DNA from: Planctomycetaceae bacterium
Lineage (GTDB): Bacteria; Planctomycetota; Planctomycetia; Pirellulales; Thermoguttaceae
DNA: 36,490 nucleotides
Assembly (NCBI GenBank): GCA_004556055.1
Contig: SFIW01000023.1
Coordinates: forward strand, 1 to 36,490
Direction: 5' to 3'
Shown here: positions 27,450 to 35,733 of the stretch, one piece after another
How positions within the stretch are numbered: position 1 is the stretch's first letter
Layout of the letters: each line of letters begins with the position of its first letter
Translations under genes and position numbers: made by a program
The notes under the pieces: model-generated
The model's input: the letters and a program-made list of their open reading frames with translations, nothing else
What the model was told of the DNA's origin: nothing
Databases searched by the model: none

Positions 27450-27478
27450 ATTCTAATTCTTCTTACGTGAAAAAGCAA
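27450..27478 (-). promoter_or_regulatory. Promoter candidate for the nfeD-like/permease unit (TTGCTT type)
   Basis: On the minus strand, TTGCTT (27478-27473), a 17-base spacer and TAGAAT (27455-27450). It predicts a leader of about 50 nt before ATG 27393. Confidence 0.6.
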
Positions 27479-27645
27479 TAATTAAGAGAATATTGAATCA
27501 AAAGCATAAAAAAAATCTCAAGAATTTTTCTAAGGAGTCGATAAAACAGAAAAAATAAGTAAAATAAAGAAGATAAAAAACATACCATATTAATCGCTCG
27601 CGTCTACAAAGGCGCAATAGAAAAATCTTCAGGCAGAGGTCAACT

Positions 27646-29358
27646 ATGTCACACCTTCTCTCGATCACGAGCTGCGGCGCGCTCTTTGGAGCGAGTTCTA
27701 ATCTCGCAGGGATCTTGGCAATTGCGGCAGTGGTGGCGGCGATTCTTTTCTTCGGAGTCGTTATACTTTTTAGCGCGCGTTACAAGAGATGCCCTAGTAA
27801 TAAAATCATGGTTATCTTTGGACGTTCGTCGAGTCATTCCTCCGCGCAATGCATCCACGGCGGCGCCAAGTTCATCGTTCCTCTTTTACAAGACTACGCG
27901 TATTTGAGTCTTGAACCGATGCAAATCGAGATCCCCCTTCGCGGCGCTCTCTCGATGGAAAACATCCGCGTCAACGTTCCTAGCGTCTTTTCGATCGCGA
28001 TTGGAACCACGCCCGAGCTTATGCAAAACGCGGCGATTCGTCTCTTAGGAATGCCCAAACAGGCGATCGCCAAACAAGCGGAAGACGTCATCTTCGGTCA
28101 ACTACGCCAAGTCATCGCGTCGATGCGCATTGACGAAATCAACCGCGATCGCGAGGCGTTCCTCTCCAAGATTCAGGAATCTCTTGAGCCTGAACTGCGC
28201 AAACTCGGTTTGATCCTAATCAACGTCAACGTCACGGACATCACGGACGAATCGGGCTACATCGAAGCGATCGGTCAGAAAGCGGCGTCTGAAGCGATTC
28301 AGAAGGCGCGCGGCGACGTCGCCGACAACGAGCGAATGGGTGAAATCCGCGTTGCGGACGCGGAAAAGGACAAAGCGATTCAAGTCGCTAACGCGCGTAA
28401 AGACCAGACGATTGGAACGCGCGAAGCGGATCGTCAACAGATCGTTAAGACGGCGGAGATCGACCAGGAACAAGCGGTTCGTCTTGCGGATCTCGAACGC
28501 GTCAAGATCGTCGGCGAACAGCGCGCGGCCTTCGAAAAAGACGCGCAGGTTAAAGAAGCGGAACGCGACATGCGTATCAAGTTGGCGGACGCCAACGCCG
28601 ACGCCGTGAAGGGCGAAAACCTCGCGCAAGCGGTCATCGTCAACTCGACCGCCGAACTCGCCGTCAAAAAAGCGGAAGCCTTCGAACTTTCTGAAACGCG
28701 CAAACGTCAGGCGAACGCCGCGGTTGAAGAACAGGAACACAAAGCGCAAACCTCGGCGGCGACCGCGCTTGCCGCGCGCGTTGAAGCGGAACGCCGCGCC
28801 GCAGTTGAAGCCCCCGCGAAAGCGGAAAAAGCCAAGTTGATCGTCGAAGCGGAAGCGATCGCCGAACAGAAGCGCATCGAGGCGGAAGGCGAGGCGGCGG
28901 CTATCTACGCCAAACTCGAAGCGGAAGCCCGCGGTCAGTACGAAATCCTCAAGAAAAAGGGCGAAGGTCTCCAATCGATCATTACGGCCTGCGGCGGCGC
29001 CGACAAAGCGTTCCAAATGCTCATGCTCGATCACTTCGACGAACTCGTCAACGCGTCCGCTCAGGCGATCTCCTCCATCAAGTTCGACAAAGTCGTCGTC
29101 TGGGACGGCGCAAATGGCGGCTCAAACGGAGAAGGCGGTTCGACGGCGACGTCAAACTGGCTGCGCAATATGGCCAAAACCCTTCCCCCCATGCTTGAAG
29201 TCATGAAAGAAATCGGCGGAGTCGAATTCCCTGAAAGCTTCGCCAAAATCACGGGACAAAATCGACCGACGGAAAACGCAAGCGCGGCGCAAGAGTCGGC
29301 GGCGTCCGATTCAACTTCAGATTCGACCGCAACGATCGATATGGAAAAGCAAGACTAA
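27646..29358 (+). CDS. Flotillin (SPFH/band-7 family membrane scaffold)
   Basis: A 570-residue flotillin-like protein that would organise membrane microdomains. ATG 27646 follows AGAGG by six bases. An N-terminal membrane segment (about 18-45, AGILAIAAVVAAILFFGVVI) anchors it. The SPFH domain (about 50-225) contains CIHGGAKFIVPLLQDYAYLS, the flotillin-type segment IRVNVPSVFSIAIG and LILINVNVTDITDESGYIEA. From about 225 to 440 runs a long Ala/Glu/Lys/Arg-rich coiled coil with repeated EA-rich heptads, which drives oligomerisation. The C-terminus is Ser/Thr/Asn/Glu-rich. The pairing with an NfeD-like gene (divergent, 252 bases) is the classical flotillin context. The convergent ABC-transporter cluster shares its terminator at 29379-29416. 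Confidence 0.95.
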   Translation: MSHLLSITSCGALFGASSNLAGILAIAAVVAAILFFGVVILFSARYKRCPSNKIMVIFGRSSSHSSAQCIHGGAKFIVPLLQDYAYLSLEPMQIEIPLRGALSMENIRVNVPSVFSIAIGTTPELMQNAAIRLLGMPKQAIAKQAEDVIFGQLRQVIASMRIDEINRDREAFLSKIQESLEPELRKLGLILINVNVTDITDESGYIEAIGQKAASEAIQKARGDVADNERMGEIRVADAEKDKAIQVANARKDQTIGTREADRQQIVKTAEIDQEQAVRLADLERVKIVGEQRAAFEKDAQVKEAERDMRIKLADANADAVKGENLAQAVIVNSTAELAVKKAEAFELSETRKRQANAAVEEQEHKAQTSAATALAARVEAERRAAVEAPAKAEKAKLIVEAEAIAEQKRIEAEGEAAAIYAKLEAEARGQYEILKKKGEGLQSIITACGGADKAFQMLMLDHFDELVNASAQAISSIKFDKVVVWDGANGGSNGEGGSTATSNWLRNMAKTLPPMLEVMKEIGGVEFPESFAKITGQNRPTENASAAQESAASDSTSDSTATIDMEKQD

Positions 29359-29378
29359 AAATCAATCCCCCTAATTTA

Positions 29379-29416
29379 AAAAACGCGGAGATCCAACTGG
29401 ATCCCCGCGTTTTTTT
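29379..29416. terminator. Bidirectional terminator between flotillin and the ABC cluster
   Basis: Outer stem AACGCGG/CCGCGTT (29382-29388 with 29405-29411), one A-C mismatch, inner stem GATCC/GGATC with a 4-base loop. A run of T follows on both strands. Confidence 0.9.
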
Positions 29417-29445
29417 TACGCGTTAGTCCTCTCGCGCCAAGTTCG

Positions 29446-32400
29446 TCACTCCGGCGTTCTCCCGCTCTGAAGGAGACGCAGCGTGTCGGTTCGACCCGTC
29501 TTAATCGCGGGATAAAGCGCGGCGGCGACGCACAAAGCGACCGTTAGCCCCAAACCGAGCAGGAGCCCGTCGACCGGCAAGATCAGCGGCGGATCCTGCG
29601 TTCCAAACATGCTCCTTCCCAATTTTAAAGCGCCCTGCGCCGCCAAGAACCCAAAGACAAAACTGGTGACGCATGCGACGATTCCGATCATCGCCGCCTC
29701 AACGAGAATCATTCGCACGATCGCCGAACGCGTCGTTCCAAGAGCGCGCATGACGCCGTATTCCCAGCGCCGAGCGCGCACGGAGTTCGCCACCGCGCCC
29801 ACAACGGCGATAGCCGCTATAACAAGCGTTGTCAACGGCGTCTTGCTCAGCCCCCAAATCACAGAATCCGCGCGTCCGGAAATCGACTCCGTCAACGACT
29901 CCCGCGTCGACAACTTTACGTACGCCGTTCGAGAACCCGCGCCCTCTTCGAGACTCTTCCCCCTGGATTCGCGTTTGAGACTCGACAACGCGATTTGGTC
30001 CAACGCGGCCTCCGTCGCGGAATAATCGATTGTCGTCCCGTTAGGCGCGTTAAACCAGAAATACGAACGGCGCGTTATCGAATAATCGTTCGCTATAACC
30101 CCTTCGCGCGCGAAAACAATCCCACCGGAACGCCCGAAGTTGCGCCGCACTCCCCCCGTCTTCGAAAGCCATTGCCAGCCGGGGAAGGAGACGACCCCGA
30201 CGATGGGATAGTCGAGGATGCGCTCGGCGTCGCGCGGATCGACGACGCGCAGCGTGTCGCCAAGATTCAACGCGTAATCTACGGAAAGGGAATCGGTGAC
30301 GATCACGCCTCTTCCGCTTTTCATCTCCTCAAACGCATCCTCCGGATTTCCTTGGCGAAATCGGACGCCGACCATCGGTTCTTCCCCCTCGAACGCTTTC
30401 GCGACGTCGACTCCAAAGAAGACGACGTTCGCGAACTGACTCTTTTGCGATTCGACGGGAATCGAGCCCGCCGCAAACGCCGCCTGTTCGACGGCGACGG
30501 TGAGGAAACGATCTGGATCAACCATCGGCGCGCGGCGCAATTCGTCGACGCCTTCGTCGCTCAGTCCATTGGGAAGAAACGCGGCGAACGCGTCGGGAGC
30601 TCGGCGTCCCGGCAGGAAGGGATCGAGCATCGAGTATCCCCAAATTTGCATCGTCACGAAGAGCCCGCCGCCGACGCTCAGGGCGACCGCGACGGCGCAG
30701 ACGCGCGACGCGTTTCCGGAAAGTTCGCGGCGAATCGAGCGCGAATCGACGCGCATAAGACGCGACGCGATAGGAACGACGAGCCATTCCGTCGCGTAGA
30801 TCGCCGAGGGGATCATAAGAATCACCCCAAGCGCAAGTGCAAGGACTCCAAGCCCCGAGTGAATCGCGGCGCGAGTCGGCGCGTCGAAACTCGTCGCGCG
30901 GATAAGCGCGGCGTCGCCGCATAGGAACGCGAGGCCGACGACGGCGCAGATCGCCGCGATTCGACGCGTCTTTCGTCGCGTCTGCGCGTAAGGCGTGGAA
31001 GAAACGCGAACTCCAAGCGCTTCAAGAGGCGCCACGCGCGTCGCTCGAAACATCGGGTAAAGCGCCGCGAAGACCGCGCCTACGACAGTGCAAAGGAACG
31101 AAAGACCCGACGTTTGAAGATTTATCCCCGTCGGCTTCCCCGATATTAAGAAGACCAAAACCCAGCCCGCCGCCATACCGGCTATCCATCCAGGTATCGC
31201 CAGAACGAACCCTTCGCCTAAAATCGACGCCGCGACCTGACTTCTCGAAAGCCCCGCGACGCGGTAGAACGCGATTAATCTCCTTTCGTCGTCGACGCTC
31301 GTATTGAGCGCCGTAAAAACGATCAGCAGCGCCGCAAGAGACGCGAGAAGCGCCCCGCTAACCGCCTGGTATTTGAAGGATTGTTCTTGTTTGAAGGCGG
31401 CGACGCGGCGGTCGATCAAATCCTGTTTCGTCGCCGCTTCAAGTTCCCCCGGCGTCGACGCCAAGCGTTCGTTCAACTTCGTACGGAACGCGTCGACGTC
31501 GGATCGCAATTTTAGGAAGACCGCGTTGACGCCGTACGCCGCGCCCGACGCCTGAGCGAGTTCGCGTCCCAACGCTTCCGAGACGTAAAAGCCTTCGCAG
31601 TCGGGGTCGTCGACGATTCCAACGACGTTCAACTGAAATTCAACGGCGCGCGACGATTGCGTCGAAACGGCGAGGAGCGCCACCGGATCGCCGACCTTCG
31701 CGCCGTATTTCTTCGCGCCCTTGACCGTCATGACCGCTTCTTTAGCTACGGGGGCGCCCTCTTTTGGCGCGGACAACCACCTTCCGTCTTCGAGTTCGTA
31801 GGGGGATTCGGTCGCCGTCGTGCACCAGAACGCGGACCCCATTCCCATGGGTGTTCCCATCGTCGAACGGTACGCGCCAAACGCGCGGCGGTGAAGTTCT
31901 GGATCCATTCCCTCAGGCGCTTCTTCGATTTTGGAGTCGTCGACGTCGAGAGAACGTTTGACGGTCTTACGCTCCCCTTCGTCTACGGCGTCGGCGTCTT
32001 CAAGGATCGATTTTTCCGTGCCGGGCGCGTAAACAAACATCCTCAAAATCGCGACTTCGTCGCATCGCGAGACGGCGTCGTCTTGGCGTAACTCTTGAAT
32101 GAGACGTTCGTCTAAAGCGGGAGTCGAAGCGCGACCGCCAAGGCGATTGAGCGCCTTCGAAGTTCTCTTGCCGCCGCCGGGGCGACCTTGGGGCGCGGCT
32201 TGAGTCGAAGCCGGATTAGAAGACGCGTTGGCGGTTGCGCTAGGATGTTCGCTAATCATCGGACGCGACGCGTAGTTTTCGCGTTTCGTCGGATTAACGT
32301 ACTCCCCCATGTCGGGCCTTTTCCCCTCGGGGGCGGCGAAAGTCTTGGAGGCGACGCGGAGATCGTATTCGCCGAGAAAATTTGCTTCCTGAGTCGTTTC

Positions 32401-32538
32401 ATCGATGAAAAGCGCTTGAAAGCCGCCGATCGTCCAAACAACGAGGCATGACGACGCGGCTATCGCCAGCAGAACGAAGAAGAGCCTTTTCTTTTGCCGC
32501 TTCATCCTTGAAAGCGCAAGATTCAAAACGAATTTCAT
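29446..32538 (-). CDS. ABC transporter permease, duplicated MacB/FtsX type (1030 aa)
   Basis: An inner-membrane subunit of a MacB/LolE-like transporter. It starts at ATG 32538, which overlaps the ATPase stop by four bases (ATGA). A first helix (about 17-43) is followed by a large periplasmic domain (about 45-385) that carries an unusual Pro/Gly/Arg-rich segment (APQGRPGGGKRTSK). FtsX core 1 spans about 391-515 (FTALNTSVDDERRLIAFYRVAG). Two central helices and another at about 625-650 come next, then a second periplasmic domain, and FtsX core 2 (about 899-1025; RRWEYGVMRALGTTRSAIVRMILVE). The double layout matches long FtsX-like permeases that work without a second permease gene. Such proteins act by mechanotransmission on periplasmic or lipid substrates; the substrate here is unknown. 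It is the last gene of the cluster. Confidence 0.93.
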   Translation of the reverse strand: MKFVLNLALSRMKRQKKRLFFVLLAIAASSCLVVWTIGGFQALFIDETTQEANFLGEYDLRVASKTFAAPEGKRPDMGEYVNPTKRENYASRPMISEHPSATANASSNPASTQAAPQGRPGGGKRTSKALNRLGGRASTPALDERLIQELRQDDAVSRCDEVAILRMFVYAPGTEKSILEDADAVDEGERKTVKRSLDVDDSKIEEAPEGMDPELHRRAFGAYRSTMGTPMGMGSAFWCTTATESPYELEDGRWLSAPKEGAPVAKEAVMTVKGAKKYGAKVGDPVALLAVSTQSSRAVEFQLNVVGIVDDPDCEGFYVSEALGRELAQASGAAYGVNAVFLKLRSDVDAFRTKLNERLASTPGELEAATKQDLIDRRVAAFKQEQSFKYQAVSGALLASLAALLIVFTALNTSVDDERRLIAFYRVAGLSRSQVAASILGEGFVLAIPGWIAGMAAGWVLVFLISGKPTGINLQTSGLSFLCTVVGAVFAALYPMFRATRVAPLEALGVRVSSTPYAQTRRKTRRIAAICAVVGLAFLCGDAALIRATSFDAPTRAAIHSGLGVLALALGVILMIPSAIYATEWLVVPIASRLMRVDSRSIRRELSGNASRVCAVAVALSVGGGLFVTMQIWGYSMLDPFLPGRRAPDAFAAFLPNGLSDEGVDELRRAPMVDPDRFLTVAVEQAAFAAGSIPVESQKSQFANVVFFGVDVAKAFEGEEPMVGVRFRQGNPEDAFEEMKSGRGVIVTDSLSVDYALNLGDTLRVVDPRDAERILDYPIVGVVSFPGWQWLSKTGGVRRNFGRSGGIVFAREGVIANDYSITRRSYFWFNAPNGTTIDYSATEAALDQIALSSLKRESRGKSLEEGAGSRTAYVKLSTRESLTESISGRADSVIWGLSKTPLTTLVIAAIAVVGAVANSVRARRWEYGVMRALGTTRSAIVRMILVEAAMIGIVACVTSFVFGFLAAQGALKLGRSMFGTQDPPLILPVDGLLLGLGLTVALCVAAALYPAIKTGRTDTLRLLQSGRTPE

Positions 32539-33320
32539 GATTCGCTTCCTCCTTGCGCGTTATGAGCGACGCTTTGATAAAAACGCGCTAATTCTCCCGC
32601 GTCTTTAAAGTCTCTCGTAGGCGCTTCGTTCGACGCTTTACCGTCGCGAAGGATCACGACGCGATCCGACCAAATAGCGACCGCCGGCTCATGCGTAACG
32701 AGAATAATCGTGCGTCCGCCTTCGCGATTGACTCGGTTAAAGATCTCGCAGACGTTTTGACTGCTCGTCCAGTCGAGATTTCCGGTCGGTTCGTCGGCGA
32801 GGATCACCGCAGGATCGGTCGCCAACGCGCGCGCGATCGCCACGCGTTGCTGCTGACCGCCGCTCAGCGCGTCGGGATATTGTCCGAGTTGTTCCTCGAC
32901 TCCAAGCTCCTTCCAGAACTCGCGCAAGCGGTTCAAAAGATCGGCGTCAACGCGCCGACCGTCCGCGCGCAGCGGAAAAAGAATATTCTCTTCCGCCGTC
33001 AAGTGAGGAATCAGATTGTAACTCTGAAAGACCACGCCGACGCGTCGCCGCCGAAACTTCGTCAACGCCGCGTCCCTCATTTTCGAGAGATCCTGTCCTT
33101 CAATCTCGACTCTTCCGAGCGTCGGACGCGTCAACCCCGCCATCAGGTGGAGCGCGGTGCTTTTCCCCGATCCCGAGGCGCCCATAATTGCGACAAATTC
33201 GCCTTCGGCAACGCGAAGATTCAGTTCGCTCAGCGCGTCGAAAGCTCCCGACGCGCGACGATAACTTTTGGTCAAATCAAAGGTTTCAACCGCGATTTTC
33301 TTCGTCTCGTTCGTCGTCAT
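32535..33320 (-). CDS. ABC transporter ATP-binding protein, MacB/LolD type
   Basis: A 261-residue ATPase that powers the permease at 29446. I choose ATG 33320, because it overlaps the toroid gene's TGA (ATGA) and has GGAGGAG just upstream; a longer TTG form from 33338 is unlikely. Walker A GASGSGKST (47-55), Q-loop VVFQSYNLIP, signature LSGGQQQRVAIARAL, Walker B AVILADEPTGNLD and H-loop LVTHEP are all intact. The FQSYNLIPHLTAEENI stretch is characteristic of the MacB/LolD/FtsE branch rather than of nutrient importers. Both neighbours are coupled to it by four-base overlaps, which implies a fixed stoichiometry with the toroid protein and the permease. Confidence 0.97.
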   Translation of the reverse strand: MTTNETKKIAVETFDLTKSYRRASGAFDALSELNLRVAEGEFVAIMGASGSGKSTALHLMAGLTRPTLGRVEIEGQDLSKMRDAALTKFRRRRVGVVFQSYNLIPHLTAEENILFPLRADGRRVDADLLNRLREFWKELGVEEQLGQYPDALSGGQQQRVAIARALATDPAVILADEPTGNLDWTSSQNVCEIFNRVNREGGRTIILVTHEPAVAIWSDRVVILRDGKASNEAPTRDFKDAGELARFYQSVAHNAQGGSES

Positions 33321-34579
33321 TTCTCCTCCTCCGCGCAATATGACAAGACCGTCAGAATATAGCCCGTCACCAACGGAGCGTCCGTTTCATACCACATGCG
33401 ATCGTCGTTCACCCACGACCCGTCGATATTCTGCGCAAGCGCCAACGTTTCGAGAAGTTCGGCGCGCCAATCGTGCGCGACGCCCTCCGCGTCGACGAAG
33501 GAATCGCTTCCGATCACTTTCAGACACTTGGAAAAGGTATTGTAATAATAGTAGAGACCGCGTTTGCCGAGACCGGGATTCTGCGTCGTCGTATAATGCT
33601 CCTTAATCCAACCGATCGCCGCTTCCACGCGCGGATCGTCCGGAGTCAGCCCCGCATAGATCAAGCTTTTGAGTCCCGCGTACGTCATACTCCCATAACT
33701 TCTCAAACCCCCGTCGGCTTCCTGCCCCGCGGGATTCTCTTCTCCGTTGATGAAGGTGTAGAAGAACCCTCCGTCGTTGCCGCGCGTCTGACCAGCCGCA
33801 GGGTTTGCTTCCGACTCAAGGTTTTGACATCTGCTCACGAAGACTAAAGCGTCTTGAATCGCCTGATCCTCCTCTTCCACGCCGATTTCGCGCAGCGCCT
33901 CGACGAAAAACTGCGTGTTCGAGAGGTCGGGACGCGTCGACTTCTCCGCGCCGTATCCCACGCCTCCGAATCGCTCGTCCGACGGATCGACGCCATTCGC
34001 TTCGTTATACTCGTAACGACCGTCCCCCGCCGCTTCGTTCGCCAAATGGAAGCAAACGAGCCCTAGACACGATTCATACGACGCCACGTGAGAATTCGTC
34101 GTGTAGATTCCACCGTCATCCTGAACAGACTCTTCCAAAAACGCCAACGCCTTGGCCAGGACGGGCTCGTCGAGCTTCACGCCCGCGCGAAGAAGGCCGA
34201 TTGCGTCGACGATCGTCGGTCCTATTCCCACGCGCGGCGACGAGGAAAAGGAACCGGAGGGAAGCTGGATTTTGCGCAGATAGTCGACGCCCATGTCGCT
34301 CATCTTGAGACGCAACGAATTCAGATCAGCGCGTTCGTCGGCGGTAAGTTCCTTGCGCATCTTCACAACTTGCGCCGCGCTCTGCATCCCCGGACCGCCG
34401 ACGCCTCCAGGGCCTCCCGCTCCGCCCAAACCGCCGTTGGCGCCGCGACCTTGCGCCGACTCGGGACGCCCCCCTTGTCCCAAACGTCCAGACGCGTCGG
34501 GACGCTGCGCGTAAACCAAAGAAGAAACGGTTAGCGCGACGCAACAGGTCGTCGCTATGATAATATTCGTCTTTTTCAT
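33317..34579 (-). CDS. Secreted alpha/alpha-toroid protein (prenyltransferase/squalene-cyclase-like fold)
   Basis: A 420-residue exported protein beginning at ATG 34579, with AAGGTG eight bases upstream. The signal peptide (1-24) ends at LVYA. Residues ~25-68 are a Gly/Arg/Gln-rich linker (GRGANGGLGGAGGPGGVGGPG). The rest is all helical with repeat-end motifs of the QxxDGSW class: QLPSGSF, VQDDGGIYTT, NDGGFFYTF, QNIDGSWVND. This is the layout of terpenoid-cyclase-like toroids. The catalytic DXDD of squalene-hopene cyclases is not seen, so enzymatic cyclisation is not claimed; binding of a peptide, lipid or glycan is equally possible. It is upstream of, and translationally coupled to, an ABC ATPase, and lies 24 bases after a DUF1559 gene. 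This suggests an envelope function linked to that transporter. Confidence 0.85.
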   Translation of the reverse strand: MKKTNIIIATTCCVALTVSSLVYAQRPDASGRLGQGGRPESAQGRGANGGLGGAGGPGGVGGPGMQSAAQVVKMRKELTADERADLNSLRLKMSDMGVDYLRKIQLPSGSFSSSPRVGIGPTIVDAIGLLRAGVKLDEPVLAKALAFLEESVQDDGGIYTTNSHVASYESCLGLVCFHLANEAAGDGRYEYNEANGVDPSDERFGGVGYGAEKSTRPDLSNTQFFVEALREIGVEEEDQAIQDALVFVSRCQNLESEANPAAGQTRGNDGGFFYTFINGEENPAGQEADGGLRSYGSMTYAGLKSLIYAGLTPDDPRVEAAIGWIKEHYTTTQNPGLGKRGLYYYYNTFSKCLKVIGSDSFVDAEGVAHDWRAELLETLALAQNIDGSWVNDDRMWYETDAPLVTGYILTVLSYCAEEEK

Positions 34580-34603
34580 TATAGGAACACCTTAATATCA
34601 AGC

Positions 34604-35641
34604 TTATTTATTGAAGGAAAGAGTCTCGCTCCCAGCGACCGTCGCCGCCGCGCGCCAGACGTTTAAATCGATTGTATCCGAAACAGTACGCGCCGAACCG
34701 TCCGCCATCCCTACGATCACAACTCCAGGATGATTCGACGATGCGCCGTGATAGATTAACTCCGCTCCGCGCAGCCATATCCCGGGAACTTTCGCGTTCG
34801 GCAAAGAATACGCAGAATAGCCGGCGCTATAGTGACGTCCCGCCAACCACGGAGAACCTCGATGCGAGATGATAGCTTGCGAACGAAACGATTCTAAATC
34901 AAGGTTCATAAAGTCCTCCGGAGAACCGTCCGCCCACGCGCTCATACGATCCATATCCTCCAAAGACGGAGAGGAGGGAACCGTCTCAAAACGCATCCGC
35001 GCTTCAGAAATCACCATCGTATTCGACGTTCCGTCTAACAGCGTCGCAAAGGACGTCTGAGTAAAACGAAACGTTCCGTCGTTGCGCAACGAATCGAGAG
35101 AATTGCCGCGACCCGTGCCTGTCCCCGTGCAGAACATGTAATTCACGTTATTCGCTAATAGGTTGGCGTTACGCCCCTGAAGCGCTTTGTGCGATTGATC
35201 TTCGCTCGGACAGAAAAGCATCGGACATGGAAAATCGCACTTCTCAATCAAAGCTTCGTTGATCGACGACGCCTTTCCCCAAAGGCGATATTTGTCGTAG
35301 TCGCCAAAGTCGATCCCCACCATAAACGAGCCTTGCTCGATAAAGGGCAAAACGCGCGCCTGAATCGAAAAACCAGTGTTGTAAACGGTGGAAGAGCCCG
35401 CACTGCGCCCCCAGCTCGTGAATTGCGGCAATCCTCGATAAACGTCGGCGTAGTTGGTCAGCGCCAATCCCCACTGTTTCACATTATTGAGACATTGCAT
35501 CCTTCGCGCGGCTTCTCTGGCCGCTTGAACCGCAGGGAGAAGAAGGCCGATTAAAATCCCAATAATGGCGATCACGACCAAGAGTTCGACGAGAGTGAAA
35601 CCGTCGCGACGCTTTCGCGCCAATCCTTTAATATCAATCAT
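34604..35641 (-). CDS. DUF1559 protein with type IV prepilin-like N-terminus
   Basis: A 345-residue protein of a family greatly expanded in planctomycetes. I choose ATG 35641, with AAGGAA seven bases upstream, over an in-frame TTG two codons earlier. The N-terminus is a class III prepilin signal, RDGFTLVELLVVIAIIGILI: cleavage would fall before Phe, and Glu5 is present. Then come LLLPAVQAAREAARRMQCLNN and a C-terminal globular domain ending in the diagnostic H-X9-DG (HPGVVIVGMADG). Four further cysteines (for example CDFPCPMLFC) may form disulfides. Members are thought to be pseudopilin-like surface or export components; individual roles are unknown. It is the first gene of the toroid/ABC cluster, 24 bases upstream of the toroid gene. 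Confidence 0.95.
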   Translation of the reverse strand: MIDIKGLARKRRDGFTLVELLVVIAIIGILIGLLLPAVQAAREAARRMQCLNNVKQWGLALTNYADVYRGLPQFTSWGRSAGSSTVYNTGFSIQARVLPFIEQGSFMVGIDFGDYDKYRLWGKASSINEALIEKCDFPCPMLFCPSEDQSHKALQGRNANLLANNVNYMFCTGTGTGRGNSLDSLRNDGTFRFTQTSFATLLDGTSNTMVISEARMRFETVPSSPSLEDMDRMSAWADGSPEDFMNLDLESFRSQAIISHRGSPWLAGRHYSAGYSAYSLPNAKVPGIWLRGAELIYHGASSNHPGVVIVGMADGSARTVSDTIDLNVWRAAATVAGSETLSFNK

Positions 35642-35669
35642 TATCAAATTCCTTCACATAAAACGACGA

Positions 35670-35696
35670 AATCTATGGCGCGTCGTAAGAAAGCAA
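35670..35696 (-). promoter_or_regulatory. Promoter candidate for the DUF1559/toroid/ABC cluster
   Basis: On the minus strand, TTGCTT (35696-35691), a 15-base spacer and TAGATT (35675-35670). The spacer is shorter than in the other TTGCTT promoters, so this is the weakest of the set. Confidence 0.35.
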
Positions 35697-35733
35697 AGAC
35701 GCGCCCCAAGAAAGAAGAAATCGCGTTAAGAAA

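Noticed and set aside
33317..34579. Calling the toroid protein a squalene-hopene cyclase
   Set aside because: Only the repeat-end motifs are seen. The catalytic DXDD is missing, the protein is shorter than the 600-plus residues of the cyclases, and it has a signal peptide.
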